Assembly (NCBI RefSeq): GCF_001431425.1
Contig: NZ_LDJG01000005.1
Coordinates: 186,001-250,000, forward strand
Source of the DNA: Stenotrophomonas nitritireducens
GTDB taxonomy: Bacteria > Pseudomonadota > Gammaproteobacteria > Xanthomonadales > Xanthomonadaceae
DNA: 64,000 nucleotides
Direction of reading: 5' to 3'
Of this stretch, positions 19,487 to 27,396 are shown one piece after another. The notes under the pieces are model-generated. The model did no database searches and was not told where the DNA came from. It saw only the letters and a program-made list of their open reading frames with translations. The position numbers and the translations under genes were made by a program. The stretch's first letter is position 1. Every line of letters starts with the position of its first letter.

Positions 19487-19867
19487 TTACCCGCCGGGTT
19501 TGTCGTCTTCCGACGCGGCGTGCGGACTGAACGCCCGCCATCCCAGCCCCACGCCGACCAGCGCGCCAGCCACTTCCAGCACCACGCGCGTGCCCAGCTG
19601 GTCCGGGTCGTGGATGCCGGCCAGCGCCAACCGCGCGTAGAGCGGCGACTCCAGCTGCACCATGCCCAGGTAGAACAGGTTCCAGCAGTCCACGCCGGCG
19701 CCGATGGCGACCGCGGCCAGGCTGGCCCACGCAATCGCGTGCCCTTGCGACAGGCCGGCACGGCGACAGACCTGCCACCACAGGAAGAACACCACGAAGC
19801 CGATCGCCAGCGCGATCAGCGCGGCTTCGAGCGAGCCCGGCAGGCCGTAGTGCAGTTCCAGGTTCAT
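19487..19867 (-). CDS. Small membrane protein of unknown function
   Basis: 126-aa protein with three predicted TM helices: about 10-32 (SLEAALIALAIGFVVFFLWW), 45-70 (AIAWASLAAVAIGAGVDCWN) and 95-115 (VVLEVAGALVGVGLGW). Cytoplasmic loops contain RRAGLSQGH and the acidic SEDDKPGG end. I do not recognise the family. It stands alone, with 200 bp to the EF-hand gene and a repeat-bearing spacer on its start side. Confidence 0.65.
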   Translation of the reverse strand: MNLELHYGLPGSLEAALIALAIGFVVFFLWWQVCRRAGLSQGHAIAWASLAAVAIGAGVDCWNLFYLGMVQLESPLYARLALAGIHDPDQLGTRVVLEVAGALVGVGLGWRAFSPHAASEDDKPGG

Positions 19868-19992
19868 CGGTGTCGGTCGCGGTCACAGGGAGCCGCAGTG
19901 TAGCCGGCTGCGCGATGTCTGCAGGAACGCGCGAGCCGCGACCGGGCGATGAAGATCCTGCGGTGCCGGGCGGGCATTGCCGGAATGCCTCG

Positions 19993-20009
19993 GCGGGGCG
20001 TTGCCCCGC
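19993..20009. repeat. Short REP-like hairpin, copy 2
   Basis: GCGGGGC-GTT-GCCCCGC followed by TCTAC, the same unit as at 9766 (inverted) and 20092. Two copies 99 bases apart in the 19868-20139 spacer suggest local duplication. Confidence 0.7.
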
Positions 20010-20091
20010 TCTACAAGGCGGATGGATCGCCGTGGCGCTGCGGCGCTGCGGTGCTGGACAACGCCCGGCGGGACCTTCCCGGTGAAGCCCC

Positions 20092-20110
20092 AGCGGGGCG
20101 TTGCCCCGCT
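20092..20110. repeat. Short REP-like hairpin, copy 3
   Basis: AGCGGGGC-GTT-GCCCCGCT followed by CTAC, 30 bases beyond the ddpX-like stop codon, so it may also stabilise that transcript end. Confidence 0.7.
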
Positions 20111-20139
20111 CTACAGGAGGCGTGACGCCTGGCTGGGCG

Positions 20140-20838
20140 CTACCGTACCGGGAAATCGTAGGCGGTATCGGGCGTCGGCTCGGGCCGGAAGGTGTAGTGC
20201 CACCATTCCATCGGATAGTTGGCAAAGCCCTCGGCGCGCATCGCGTCCAGCAGCAGCTGGCGGTTGCGGCGCTGCTGCGGGGTGATGTCCGGGCTGTCGG
20301 TATGGGCCAGCGGATCGAAGCGGTCGAAGCCGGTGCCCATGTCCACTTCCACGCAGCCGTCCTCACGGCAGTCGAGCAGGCCCAGGTCGACGGTGGCGCC
20401 GCGGCTGTGGCCGGAGTGTTCGGCGATATAGCCGTCCAGCAATCGACTCTTGTCGATGTTCGGGTAGTAGCGGGGCTTGGCCTGCTGGTCGGCCGGATCG
20501 TGCGCCCAGGCGACGAACGACTGCACCGACCGCACCGGGCGATAGCAGTCGTACAGGCGCAATGCGCGGCCCTGCGCCTGCAGCGTGCGCTGCACGCGCG
20601 CCAGCGCCTGCGCGGCGGGTTCGAGCAGATAGCAGCGCGGCGCGTCGTAGCCGGGTACCGGGCGGCCGGTGAAGTTGTCGCTGCCGGCATAGCGCATGTC
20701 CAGCGAGAAGCCCGGCGCCAGCGTGGCGACATCGAGCATGCCGGCCTGTGCCGGCGTGGTGGCCGGTGATACCGCCGGTGCCGCCTGCGCGCTTGCGCAG
20801 GCCAGCAGCAGAAGCAGTGCATGGGCTCGGGGATGCAT
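20140..20838 (-). CDS. ddpX: Exported D-alanyl-D-alanine dipeptidase (VanX/DdpX, M15D)
   Basis: Zinc dipeptidase (232 aa) that splits D-Ala-D-Ala. The M15D motif SGHSRGATVD gives zinc ligands His144 and Asp151. EWWHY gives the base Glu211 and ligand His214, and CYRP holds the transition-state arginine (Arg100). A Sec signal (ALLLLLACASAQA) indicates periplasmic action, on free D-Ala-D-Ala or stem-peptide ends. ATG 20838 has AGGAGAT just upstream. It is the last gene of the TonB receptor 1 - amidase - MurQ-like series, 155 bases after the MurQ-like stop. Context suggests it frees D-Ala from scavenged murein rather than giving vancomycin resistance. Confidence 0.9.
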   Translation of the reverse strand: MHPRAHALLLLLACASAQAAPAVSPATTPAQAGMLDVATLAPGFSLDMRYAGSDNFTGRPVPGYDAPRCYLLEPAAQALARVQRTLQAQGRALRLYDCYRPVRSVQSFVAWAHDPADQQAKPRYYPNIDKSRLLDGYIAEHSGHSRGATVDLGLLDCREDGCVEVDMGTGFDRFDPLAHTDSPDITPQQRRNRQLLLDAMRAEGFANYPMEWWHYTFRPEPTPDTAYDFPVR

Positions 20839-20993
20839 GGAGATCTCCTGTGGACTCGCTTGCCGGGGCGGCGCTGGATGGCCAGGAGCGAGGAGTCGCG
20901 GCCGGGTTTGCCGATGCCCGGATCCACGCACAAGCCGAGGAATCCGCATCAGTACCGGGTCGCGACCCGCCTCGCTCCGCGTGGCCTCGCCGG

Positions 20994-23081
20994 TCAATTC
21001 CGCTCGCGCAGATAACCGTTGAGGCCCTTGTCGCGCAGTTGCCGTGCGGCACCGGCCCAGTCCAGCGGCTTGCCGCTGTCCAGGCGCTCGAGCACGGCGA
21101 CGATCGCCAGTTCCACCTCGGGCAGCTGCGCCGCCTCGGGCAGGCGCGCGCGCTGCTCGATCGCCTCGTACAGCACGGCGTTGGCCTCGGCATAGCTCAG
21201 CGGCGCGGTGGCGCCGTGCCGGGCGCTCCAGCGCTTGCCATCGAGCACGGCGTTGACGTGCGACTGGATCAGGTAGGTGGCGCGGCCGATCAGCTTGAGA
21301 TTGCCCGGCTGCACCGCGGTCATGGTGTTGCCGACCGTGCGCCCGAGCCGCGCCATCACCGCGGTCGAATGCGCGTTGAGCAGCATCTTCAACGCCAGCG
21401 TGCGGTCAAGGCCAAGCGGGTCGCGCCGCTGCGGCAGCTCCAGCGCGATGCCCTGCGCCGCGCCGTCCAGGCCCTTCAAGGCATCGCCCGAAGCCGCGCC
21501 ATGCCCCACGGTGACGGTGAGCAGGCCAGCACCGGCATCGCCGAACGCCTGCCACCACTGCCGCGCGAGCGCGTCCACCGGTTCGCCGGCATAACACAGC
21601 AGCACGCCCAGGTCGCCCGGTTGCGGCGGCAGGCGCTCGCGGTTGGCCGGCGACCAGGACAGGTCGTACAGGGCCTGCTGCTCGGCGCCGGCGCGCTCCA
21701 GGCTGCGCAGGGCGGTGCCGCGCAGCGCCGGGTCGTCCACCTTCTGCTCGAACTGCGGGCGGTACTGCGTTGCATCCAGCCCGTGGAACGGACGGTGCAG
21801 CAGGGCATCCCACGCGGCCTGCGGCGTCGCCACCGGCGCCCACACGCGGATCCACGACGCCGGCGGCGCGGTGTCGGTGCGGTCCAGCGGCGCCAACCGG
21901 AAGGTCGGCGCGCGCTCGGTCACGTCCACGAACACCGGCATCAGCGTTTCGCCGGCCAGGTAGGTGGCGTGGCGGCCGTCGGTATAGGCCTGCGCTTCGC
22001 GCACGGTCCATGGCGCCAGCTGCGGCGCGCTGGCGGCCACGCTGCGCTGCAGTCCGGCAAAGCCGCGCAGGCGGCTTTCGATGCTGTCCTTCGCGTCCAG
22101 CCCCAGGCGCTGCGCGTCGGCCGCCGGCAGGTGCGGCAGCAGCAGCGCACGCAGGGCGTCCTCCAGCACCAGCCCCAGCGCGTACAGGCTGGTGGTGGTG
22201 GCCTGCATGCGGGTGGAGCCGGTGATCGCCTGCGGGCCGGTCGGCAGCGCGATCTTGTGGATGCGCGCGTCGTCGAGCACGCGCCGGCTGCGCTCGAACG
22301 GGCGCAGCACCTCGTCCGGGTTGTTGTAGACGAACCAGACGCGGTCGGTGCCCTGGCCGCGCTCCTCGGCGGCGGCCAGCGCGGTACCGATCACCGCCGA
22401 TGTCTCGCCGCCTTCGGTCACCGCGAACACCACGTCGTCGACGCCGATGCCGTCGTCGCGCATCTGCAGCGCGCCGATCAGCTGCAGGTCCTCGAAGCCT
22501 TCCAGCGAACTGATCAGCGCGCGGTCGCCGCCGGTGATCTCGCCGCGTACGCGCTCGCCGAGGTTGGCCGGCAGCCTGGCGGCGATGCGCGGCCACGCCG
22601 GATCGGCCTGCATGCGGTTCCAGAACGGGCGCCATATGCCGCTTTCCAGCGTCTCGGCGAGGCGTCCGGTGGAGCCGGTGCCGTAGAAATAGATGCGGTG
22701 GCCATCGCGCAGCGCGCGCTGCACCGCGCCTGATGCCGCGTGCAGTTTCGCCATGCGCTGCGGATCGTCGGCCAGCGCGGCGAAGGCGCGGGCCACATCC
22801 TCGTCCACCGAGAACAGCTGCGACAGCGCCTGCGCCGGATCGGTCGCCGCCGCTTCGCTCAGGTTCCAGGTCTTGGGGTGGCGCTGCTCGGTCAGCAGCG
22901 TGTGCAGCTGGAACTGGGTGCGCTGCTGCACGAACTCGGTCGATGCCGGCGACGGCGGCAGGCCCAGCCGGTCGCCGGCATCGGCGGCGAGAGCGGCCGG
23001 GCTGATCGCCGCCAGGCTCAGGGCGAACGTCATGGCGATGCGTCCGGTACGGGGGGGGAGTGCGCGGTTCGGTCGGATCAT
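20994..23081 (-). CDS. MurQ/GKRP-like double-SIS protein with a signal peptide
   Basis: 695-aa protein related to N-acetylmuramic acid 6-phosphate etherase (MurQ) and glucokinase regulatory protein. The first SIS region has YGTGSTGRL (134-141), Glu146 and ITGGDRALISSLEGFED (182-198). By eye these align with the MurQ glycine loop and with the two glutamates thought to be its acid and base. GPQAITGSTRM (282-292) matches the MurQ TGSTRL motif, and the C-terminal LLNAHSTAVMARLG (567-580) matches LNMISTAAMVKLG. Unusually, the chain begins with basic residues then AMTFALSLAAISPAALAA, a Sec-like signal. MurQ is cytosolic and about 300 aa, so location and reaction are uncertain. ATG 23081, with GAGG upstream, lies 10 bases after the amidase stop. 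Confidence 0.78.
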   Translation of the reverse strand: MIRPNRALPPRTGRIAMTFALSLAAISPAALAADAGDRLGLPPSPASTEFVQQRTQFQLHTLLTEQRHPKTWNLSEAAATDPAQALSQLFSVDEDVARAFAALADDPQRMAKLHAASGAVQRALRDGHRIYFYGTGSTGRLAETLESGIWRPFWNRMQADPAWPRIAARLPANLGERVRGEITGGDRALISSLEGFEDLQLIGALQMRDDGIGVDDVVFAVTEGGETSAVIGTALAAAEERGQGTDRVWFVYNNPDEVLRPFERSRRVLDDARIHKIALPTGPQAITGSTRMQATTTSLYALGLVLEDALRALLLPHLPAADAQRLGLDAKDSIESRLRGFAGLQRSVAASAPQLAPWTVREAQAYTDGRHATYLAGETLMPVFVDVTERAPTFRLAPLDRTDTAPPASWIRVWAPVATPQAAWDALLHRPFHGLDATQYRPQFEQKVDDPALRGTALRSLERAGAEQQALYDLSWSPANRERLPPQPGDLGVLLCYAGEPVDALARQWWQAFGDAGAGLLTVTVGHGAASGDALKGLDGAAQGIALELPQRRDPLGLDRTLALKMLLNAHSTAVMARLGRTVGNTMTAVQPGNLKLIGRATYLIQSHVNAVLDGKRWSARHGATAPLSYAEANAVLYEAIEQRARLPEAAQLPEVELAIVAVLERLDSGKPLDWAGAARQLRDKGLNGYLRERN

Positions 23082-23091
23082 GCGGCCGGCC

Positions 23092-23850
23092 TCATTGGTT
23101 CGCGGTGGAAGCAGCGGGGTCGCGCGAGGCCAGCGCATGCAGGATGCGCAGGTCCTCGGCATCCAGTTCGCTGCCGCCCTGGCCGCGGAAATGGTTGCGG
23201 AAGGCGCGCACCGTGGCGGCGCGGTCGTCCAGCGGATAGCCGATCAGGCGCAGCGCGGTCCACGGATCGAATCCGTCCGGCGCCGGCGGCGCGTCGGCGG
23301 CCGGCCAGCGGCCGAAGCCGGCCTCGGCCAGGCGCTTCCACGGGAACAGCGGGCCCGGATCGGGCTTGCGCGTCGGCGCCAGGTCCTGGTGGCCGATGAT
23401 CTGGCTGCGCGGGATGCGCAGGCGCGTGCACAGGTCTTCCAGCAGCACCAGCAGGCTCTGGATCTGCGCCTCGGCGAACGGCGACTTGCCGTCGTTGTCC
23501 AGTTCGATGCCGATGGAAGCGGAATTGAGGTCGGTGAACGATCCCCAGCTGCCGGAGCCGGCATGCCAGGCGCGGCGCTCGTCGCTGACCAGCTGGTAAT
23601 TCCTGCCGTCGGCGCCGATCAGGTAGTGCGCGCTGACCGGGCCGCCGCTGTTGCGGCTGCGCAGTGTGTCCAGGCTCTGTTGCACCGAATGCTGCTCGGT
23701 GAAGTGGATGACGATCAGGTTGGGCCGGCGCACGTCCTGGTTGGGTGAAGGCACCCAGGTCGCCATCGGGTTGCGCGGGGGCGTGTGGCCGCAGGCGGTG
23801 AGCAGGGCCAGCAGCGCGGCCGGGAGCAACAGCTTGGTGGACATCTTCAT
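23092..23850 (-). CDS. AmpD-type N-acetylmuramoyl-L-alanine amidase, lipoprotein (copy 1)
   Basis: Amidase_2-family zinc amidase (252 aa) that removes the stem peptide from MurNAc or anhydroMurNAc. Ligands His49 (VIHFTE), His154 (IIGHQDLAP) and Asp164 (RKPDPG) are present. The N-terminus MKMSTKLLLPAALLALLTAC is a lipoprotein signal with Cys20, so it is membrane-anchored in the periplasm like AmiD. ATG 23850, preceded by GAGG, decides the start. It follows TonB receptor 1 after a hairpin and precedes the MurQ-like gene by 10 bases. A paralogue lies at 28993-29838. Confidence 0.92.
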   Translation of the reverse strand: MKMSTKLLLPAALLALLTACGHTPPRNPMATWVPSPNQDVRRPNLIVIHFTEQHSVQQSLDTLRSRNSGGPVSAHYLIGADGRNYQLVSDERRAWHAGSGSWGSFTDLNSASIGIELDNDGKSPFAEAQIQSLLVLLEDLCTRLRIPRSQIIGHQDLAPTRKPDPGPLFPWKRLAEAGFGRWPAADAPPAPDGFDPWTALRLIGYPLDDRAATVRAFRNHFRGQGGSELDAEDLRILHALASRDPAASTANQ

Positions 23851-23966
23851 CAACGCCTCGCTTGCACAACGGTGTGGTGCGTGGATCGAGGCAGGACCGG
23901 CGCGCGGCCTGCCGACAACGCGGAGGAAACGCTTCCGTCGCCGCCGGTTGCCGGGCGGCGACGAAA

Positions 23967-23987
23967 GGGGCCCGGAAACCGGGCCCC
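23967..23987 (-). terminator. Strong hairpin after TonB receptor 1
   Basis: Perfect 9-bp stem GGGGCCCGG / CCGGGCCCC around three bases, nine bases beyond the receptor stop. On the minus strand only TTT follows, so it is probably a leaky terminator or 3' stabiliser that lowers expression of the downstream amidase - MurQ-like - ddpX genes relative to the receptor. Confidence 0.6.
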
Positions 23988-23995
23988 GGGGTACG

Positions 23996-26884
23996 TCACT
24001 GGAAGCGGTACTCCAGCAGCAGGTTGAAGGAACGGCCGCGCGGGTCGGCCACGCGCGCTTCCCAGCCGGCACCGTCGCCATCGTCCAGGTAGCGGACGGT
24101 GAACGGCGGATCGGTGTTGAGCAGGTTGCGGATGCCGAAGGTCGCCTTCAGGTTCTCCATGCCGGACCAGGTCAGGCTGTAGTTGTAGGTGACGTAGGCA
24201 TCGACGTTGCCGTCCCACGCCGGCGGGGTGTAGCCGTTGACGATGCCGCCCGGCTTCCAGTCCTTGTAGCCGCCACGGTAGACCTGGGTCAGCGTCTGCG
24301 CCCAGTCGCCCTTGGCCCAGCCGAGGCTGACCGTGTGCTTCCACTTGATCGGCAGGTTGTAGTAACGCTCGTACTCGCCGACCAGGTTGTCGCTGTAGGG
24401 CAGGCTGTCGAAGGTCTTGGTCTTGAAGGTGTCCAGGTAGTTGCCGTTGAGGTGGACGTTCCAGGTGCCGCCGGCCAGGTCGCCGCGCAGGTTGGAGTCC
24501 AGCTCGATGCCGCGGGTCAGCGTGCCGCCGGTGTTGATGTAGCGCTGGTCGATGGCGATGATCTTGCCGCTGCTGTCGCGGATGAAGTTGGACGCATACA
24601 GCGGGTAGTTCGCGGTCATCGTCGACAGGTTGAAGCCGCTGCGGATCGTGTTGAGGCGCTCGATCTCCCACCAGTCGACGCTGACGTTGAAGTTGCCGTT
24701 CGGCGCCAGCACGAAGCCGACGCTGCGCTGCTTGGCCTCTTCCGGCTTCAGGTTCGGGTTGCCGCCGGTGATGATGTCCGGGCGGATCTGTTCGCTGCAG
24801 TTGGCCACGTCCGGGTTGTACTGGCCCTTCGGGCAGGTCGCCGGGTCGGCCAGGTCCAGGCCGGTGTACTGGCTCTCGGTGACGCCGCGGAACAGCTTGG
24901 CGAAGTCAGGCACCTTGAAGCCGGTGCTGTAGGAGCCGCGGAACACCAGCCAGTCGATCGGCTGCCACTTGAACGAGTACTTCGGATTGGTGGTGCCGCC
25001 GAAGCCGTCGTAACGGTCGTGGCGCACGGCCAGGTTGAGCTCGAGGCTGTCGACCACCGGCAGGTTGAACTCGGCGAACACCGCCTTGACGTTGCGCTGC
25101 TTGGGCGACATGTAGTTGGCCGCATCGCCCGGCGCGCCGAACACGAACGCGTTGCCGGCCGCCCATTCCGACGGGCCGCTGAACTCGTATTCCTCGCGGC
25201 GGATGTCCACGCCGGCCGCGGCCTGCACGTCTTCCGCGCCCCACAGCTTGAAGCCGAGGCTGCCGCTGAAGCTGGCGTCGAACGTCGTCGTGCTGGACAC
25301 GCCCTTGTACAGCAGCAGGCCGCTGGCGTCGGCCGCGGCCATCGCGTCGTAGGCCGCCTTGGACTGGTCCTGGCCGGGCATCAGGAACGGGTTGAGCACG
25401 CCGTTCTTCAGCGCCGCCTTCAGCTGCGGCGTGTAGTAGTAGCCGCCGGCCAGCACCGACTGGGCGCGGCTTTCGGCGCGCGACAGGCCGATGTTGTAGT
25501 CCCAGCTGCCCACGGTGCCGGTCATGCCGAACAGCATGCGGTAGGCCTTGGTCTCGGTTTCCAGCTGGCGCGGGCCGCAGATCTCGCAGCGCCAGCGGTA
25601 GGCGATCGGGCTGCCGTAGACCAGGTTGGCCTGGTCGCCGAAGTAGGTGTGCAGCTGGTTGTAGATCGCGTCGTAGGTCGCCTTGGTGTTGGCGTTCAGT
25701 TCGTACGCGTCGAGCTGGGTTCCGGTGGCATTGATGCTGGTGGTGATCTGCTGCGCCTCGAACTGGCGCTTGGAAGTCACCTTGGAGCCCATGAACTCGG
25801 CGAAGAATTCATGGTTGTCGCCGACCTTGAACGTGGCCCGGCCGATGCCCTGCACGGTATCCACCGGCTGCTGGATGGTGCGCGCGCGGCCGTAGTCCCA
25901 GGCGCAACCGAAGCTGGCGCCCGGGCTGGCCCAGATCTTGTCGCCGTAGTCGCCCATCATGTCGCCGCCGTTCTCGCAACCGGCGCCGCCGGGCAGGCGC
26001 AGCGTATTGATGGTGGTCTTGGTCAGGCCGCTGCCAGGATCCTTCAGGCCGCCACCGATGATGCTGCCGGTGCCGCTGACGATGTTGGCGAACGGCGTGC
26101 CGCGCGTATCCGGCGACAGGCCGCGATCGGGCTGGAAGCTGTTGACGAAGTCGCGCTGGTTGCCGCGCAGGATCTTGTTCTTCTTGACGTTCAGCGCCGC
26201 CCACACGTTCCAGCGGTCGCTGTCCAGGTCGCCCCAGCCGCCGAGCAGGCTGCTGTGGTAGATGTTGCCGCCGCCTTCCTGGGTCACGTCGGCGCCGGCG
26301 CTGAGGGTGATGCCCTGGTAGTTGTTGCGGGTGATGAAGTTGATCACACCGCCGATGGCGTCGGTGCCGTACACGGCCGAGGCGCCGTCGCGCAGCACTT
26401 CCACGCGCTCGATCGCGGCGAACGGAATCGAGTTCAGGTCCACCACCTGGCCGGCCAGGCCGTGCGCGGCGACGCGGCGGCCATTGAGCAGCACCAGGGT
26501 CGCATCGGCGCCTTGGCCGCGCAGGTTGGCGCCGGAGACGCCGTTGTTGCCGCGCGTGCCGGGAGGCGCGATGCCGCTGTTGGCGGCCAGGCTGTCCGGG
26601 CCGCTGCTGGCGATGTTCAGCTGCTGCAGCAGCTGTTCGGCCGAGGTGATGCCCTGGGCCTCGATCTCGGCCTTCTGGATGATGGTGACCGGCAATGCGG
26701 CTTCGACGTCGGTGCGCTGGATGCGCGAGCCGGTGACCGAAACGCGGTCGAGGGTGCGCGCCTCCGGCGAGGTATTGCCGGCTGCGGGCTGGGTCTGGGC
26801 GAAGGCGGCCAACGGGCTGCCGAGCGCCAGCAGCAGGGCCGCGCTCAAGTGGTGAAGCCGCGGGGTACGTGACAAGGCGGACAT
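23996..26884 (-). CDS. TonB-dependent receptor 1
   Basis: Outer-membrane TonB-dependent receptor (962 aa) for energised uptake of a large solute. It has a signal peptide (LSAALLLALGSPLAAFAQ), then the Xanthomonad-type pre-plug SPEARTLDRVSVTGSRIQRT. The plug contains NLRGQGADATLVLLNGRR and IERVEVLRDGASAVYGTDA, and a 22-strand barrel ends in YRF plus Gln. Two cysteine pairs sit in extracellular loops (for example CEICGP). ATG 26884 has GGAGAG upstream. It heads a unit with a murein amidase, a MurQ-like protein and a dipeptidase, so a muropeptide or glycan fragment is a reasonable guess for the ligand. A promoter about 340 bases upstream is proposed. Confidence 0.9.
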   Translation of the reverse strand: MSALSRTPRLHHLSAALLLALGSPLAAFAQTQPAAGNTSPEARTLDRVSVTGSRIQRTDVEAALPVTIIQKAEIEAQGITSAEQLLQQLNIASSGPDSLAANSGIAPPGTRGNNGVSGANLRGQGADATLVLLNGRRVAAHGLAGQVVDLNSIPFAAIERVEVLRDGASAVYGTDAIGGVINFITRNNYQGITLSAGADVTQEGGGNIYHSSLLGGWGDLDSDRWNVWAALNVKKNKILRGNQRDFVNSFQPDRGLSPDTRGTPFANIVSGTGSIIGGGLKDPGSGLTKTTINTLRLPGGAGCENGGDMMGDYGDKIWASPGASFGCAWDYGRARTIQQPVDTVQGIGRATFKVGDNHEFFAEFMGSKVTSKRQFEAQQITTSINATGTQLDAYELNANTKATYDAIYNQLHTYFGDQANLVYGSPIAYRWRCEICGPRQLETETKAYRMLFGMTGTVGSWDYNIGLSRAESRAQSVLAGGYYYTPQLKAALKNGVLNPFLMPGQDQSKAAYDAMAAADASGLLLYKGVSSTTTFDASFSGSLGFKLWGAEDVQAAAGVDIRREEYEFSGPSEWAAGNAFVFGAPGDAANYMSPKQRNVKAVFAEFNLPVVDSLELNLAVRHDRYDGFGGTTNPKYSFKWQPIDWLVFRGSYSTGFKVPDFAKLFRGVTESQYTGLDLADPATCPKGQYNPDVANCSEQIRPDIITGGNPNLKPEEAKQRSVGFVLAPNGNFNVSVDWWEIERLNTIRSGFNLSTMTANYPLYASNFIRDSSGKIIAIDQRYINTGGTLTRGIELDSNLRGDLAGGTWNVHLNGNYLDTFKTKTFDSLPYSDNLVGEYERYYNLPIKWKHTVSLGWAKGDWAQTLTQVYRGGYKDWKPGGIVNGYTPPAWDGNVDAYVTYNYSLTWSGMENLKATFGIRNLLNTDPPFTVRYLDDGDGAGWEARVADPRGRSFNLLLEYRFQ

Positions 26885-27232
26885 GCTCTCTCTCTCCAAA
26901 GGGAACGCGTAACGGGGGATGCTTCGGGAACGATGCCGGCCCATTTCCATCCCCGCGTCGGCGGGGTACGGCGACCATCCATCGGTCCAACCTCAAGGGC
27001 GGCACGATTCCGCCAATCCAACCAGGATGCGCGCCACCTCCCCGGCAGCCGCACCTTTCCTTCCGTGGTTTCACTGCACCGGGGAGACTCCCTGTCCGCC
27101 GGCCTGCACCATGCCAAGCCCGACTGCAGGCCTGTCCGCCGGGATTCCCTCCTCCGCCGGTCGCATCGTGCGGACCCTTGGAAAGAAGCACCGGCCGCGC
27201 ATCCGCGCCCGGTTCAACCCGGCTTCACAGCT
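26885..27232 (-). other. Long leader of TonB receptor 1, no gene
   Basis: About 340 bases separate the proposed promoter (-10 at 27233-27238) from the receptor start. No convincing small ORF, riboswitch or terminator is visible; a 90-codon frame overlapping the start codon looks like a shadow. The leader is GC-rich with several short inverted repeats. Confidence 0.4.
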
Positions 27233-27306
27233 GTTTAACACGTGCCGAATCCGGTGGTCAATAAACTATTCCCCATACCCCAAGGCTATGGAAATAAAAT
27301 ATTTTC
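27233..27306 (-). promoter_or_regulatory. Promoter with paired operator motifs, TonB receptor 1 unit
   Basis: AT-rich island in a GC-rich spacer. Motif 1 is GGTCAATAAACTATTC (27256-27271) and motif 2 is GGAAATAAAATATTTTC (27290-27306), with 18 bases between. On the minus strand, TTGACC at the edge of motif 1 is a good -35, followed after 17 bases by TTAAAC within CGTGTTAAACA. The same motif 1, the same 18-base gap, an AT-rich inverted motif 2 and the CGTGTTAmACA box recur at 35819-35888. This supports a common regulator acting over the -35 region; the RpiR protein at 39262 is the obvious candidate. Confidence 0.65.
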
Positions 27307-27396
27307 GTGATGCGCCGCACAATAGAGGCCACATCCTCCATTGCCATCACGCATGACCGGTGCGGATGGCCGGCCGGCCGTGCTTCGCGGCCGCAT

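Noticed and set aside
20140..20838. D-Ala-D-Ala dipeptidase as part of a vancomycin-resistance cassette
   Set aside because: No VanH, VanA/B ligase or VanRS genes are present and the protein is exported; it belongs to the murein-processing series.
23651..26872. Plus-strand frame of over 1000 codons opposite TonB receptor 1
   Set aside because: The opposite strand encodes an unmistakable receptor; this frame has no motif and its composition is typical of antisense shadows in GC-rich genomes.
26845..27117. 90-codon frame overlapping the start of TonB receptor 1
   Set aside because: It overlaps the receptor gene, lacks a ribosome-binding site and has random-looking composition; treated as a shadow.
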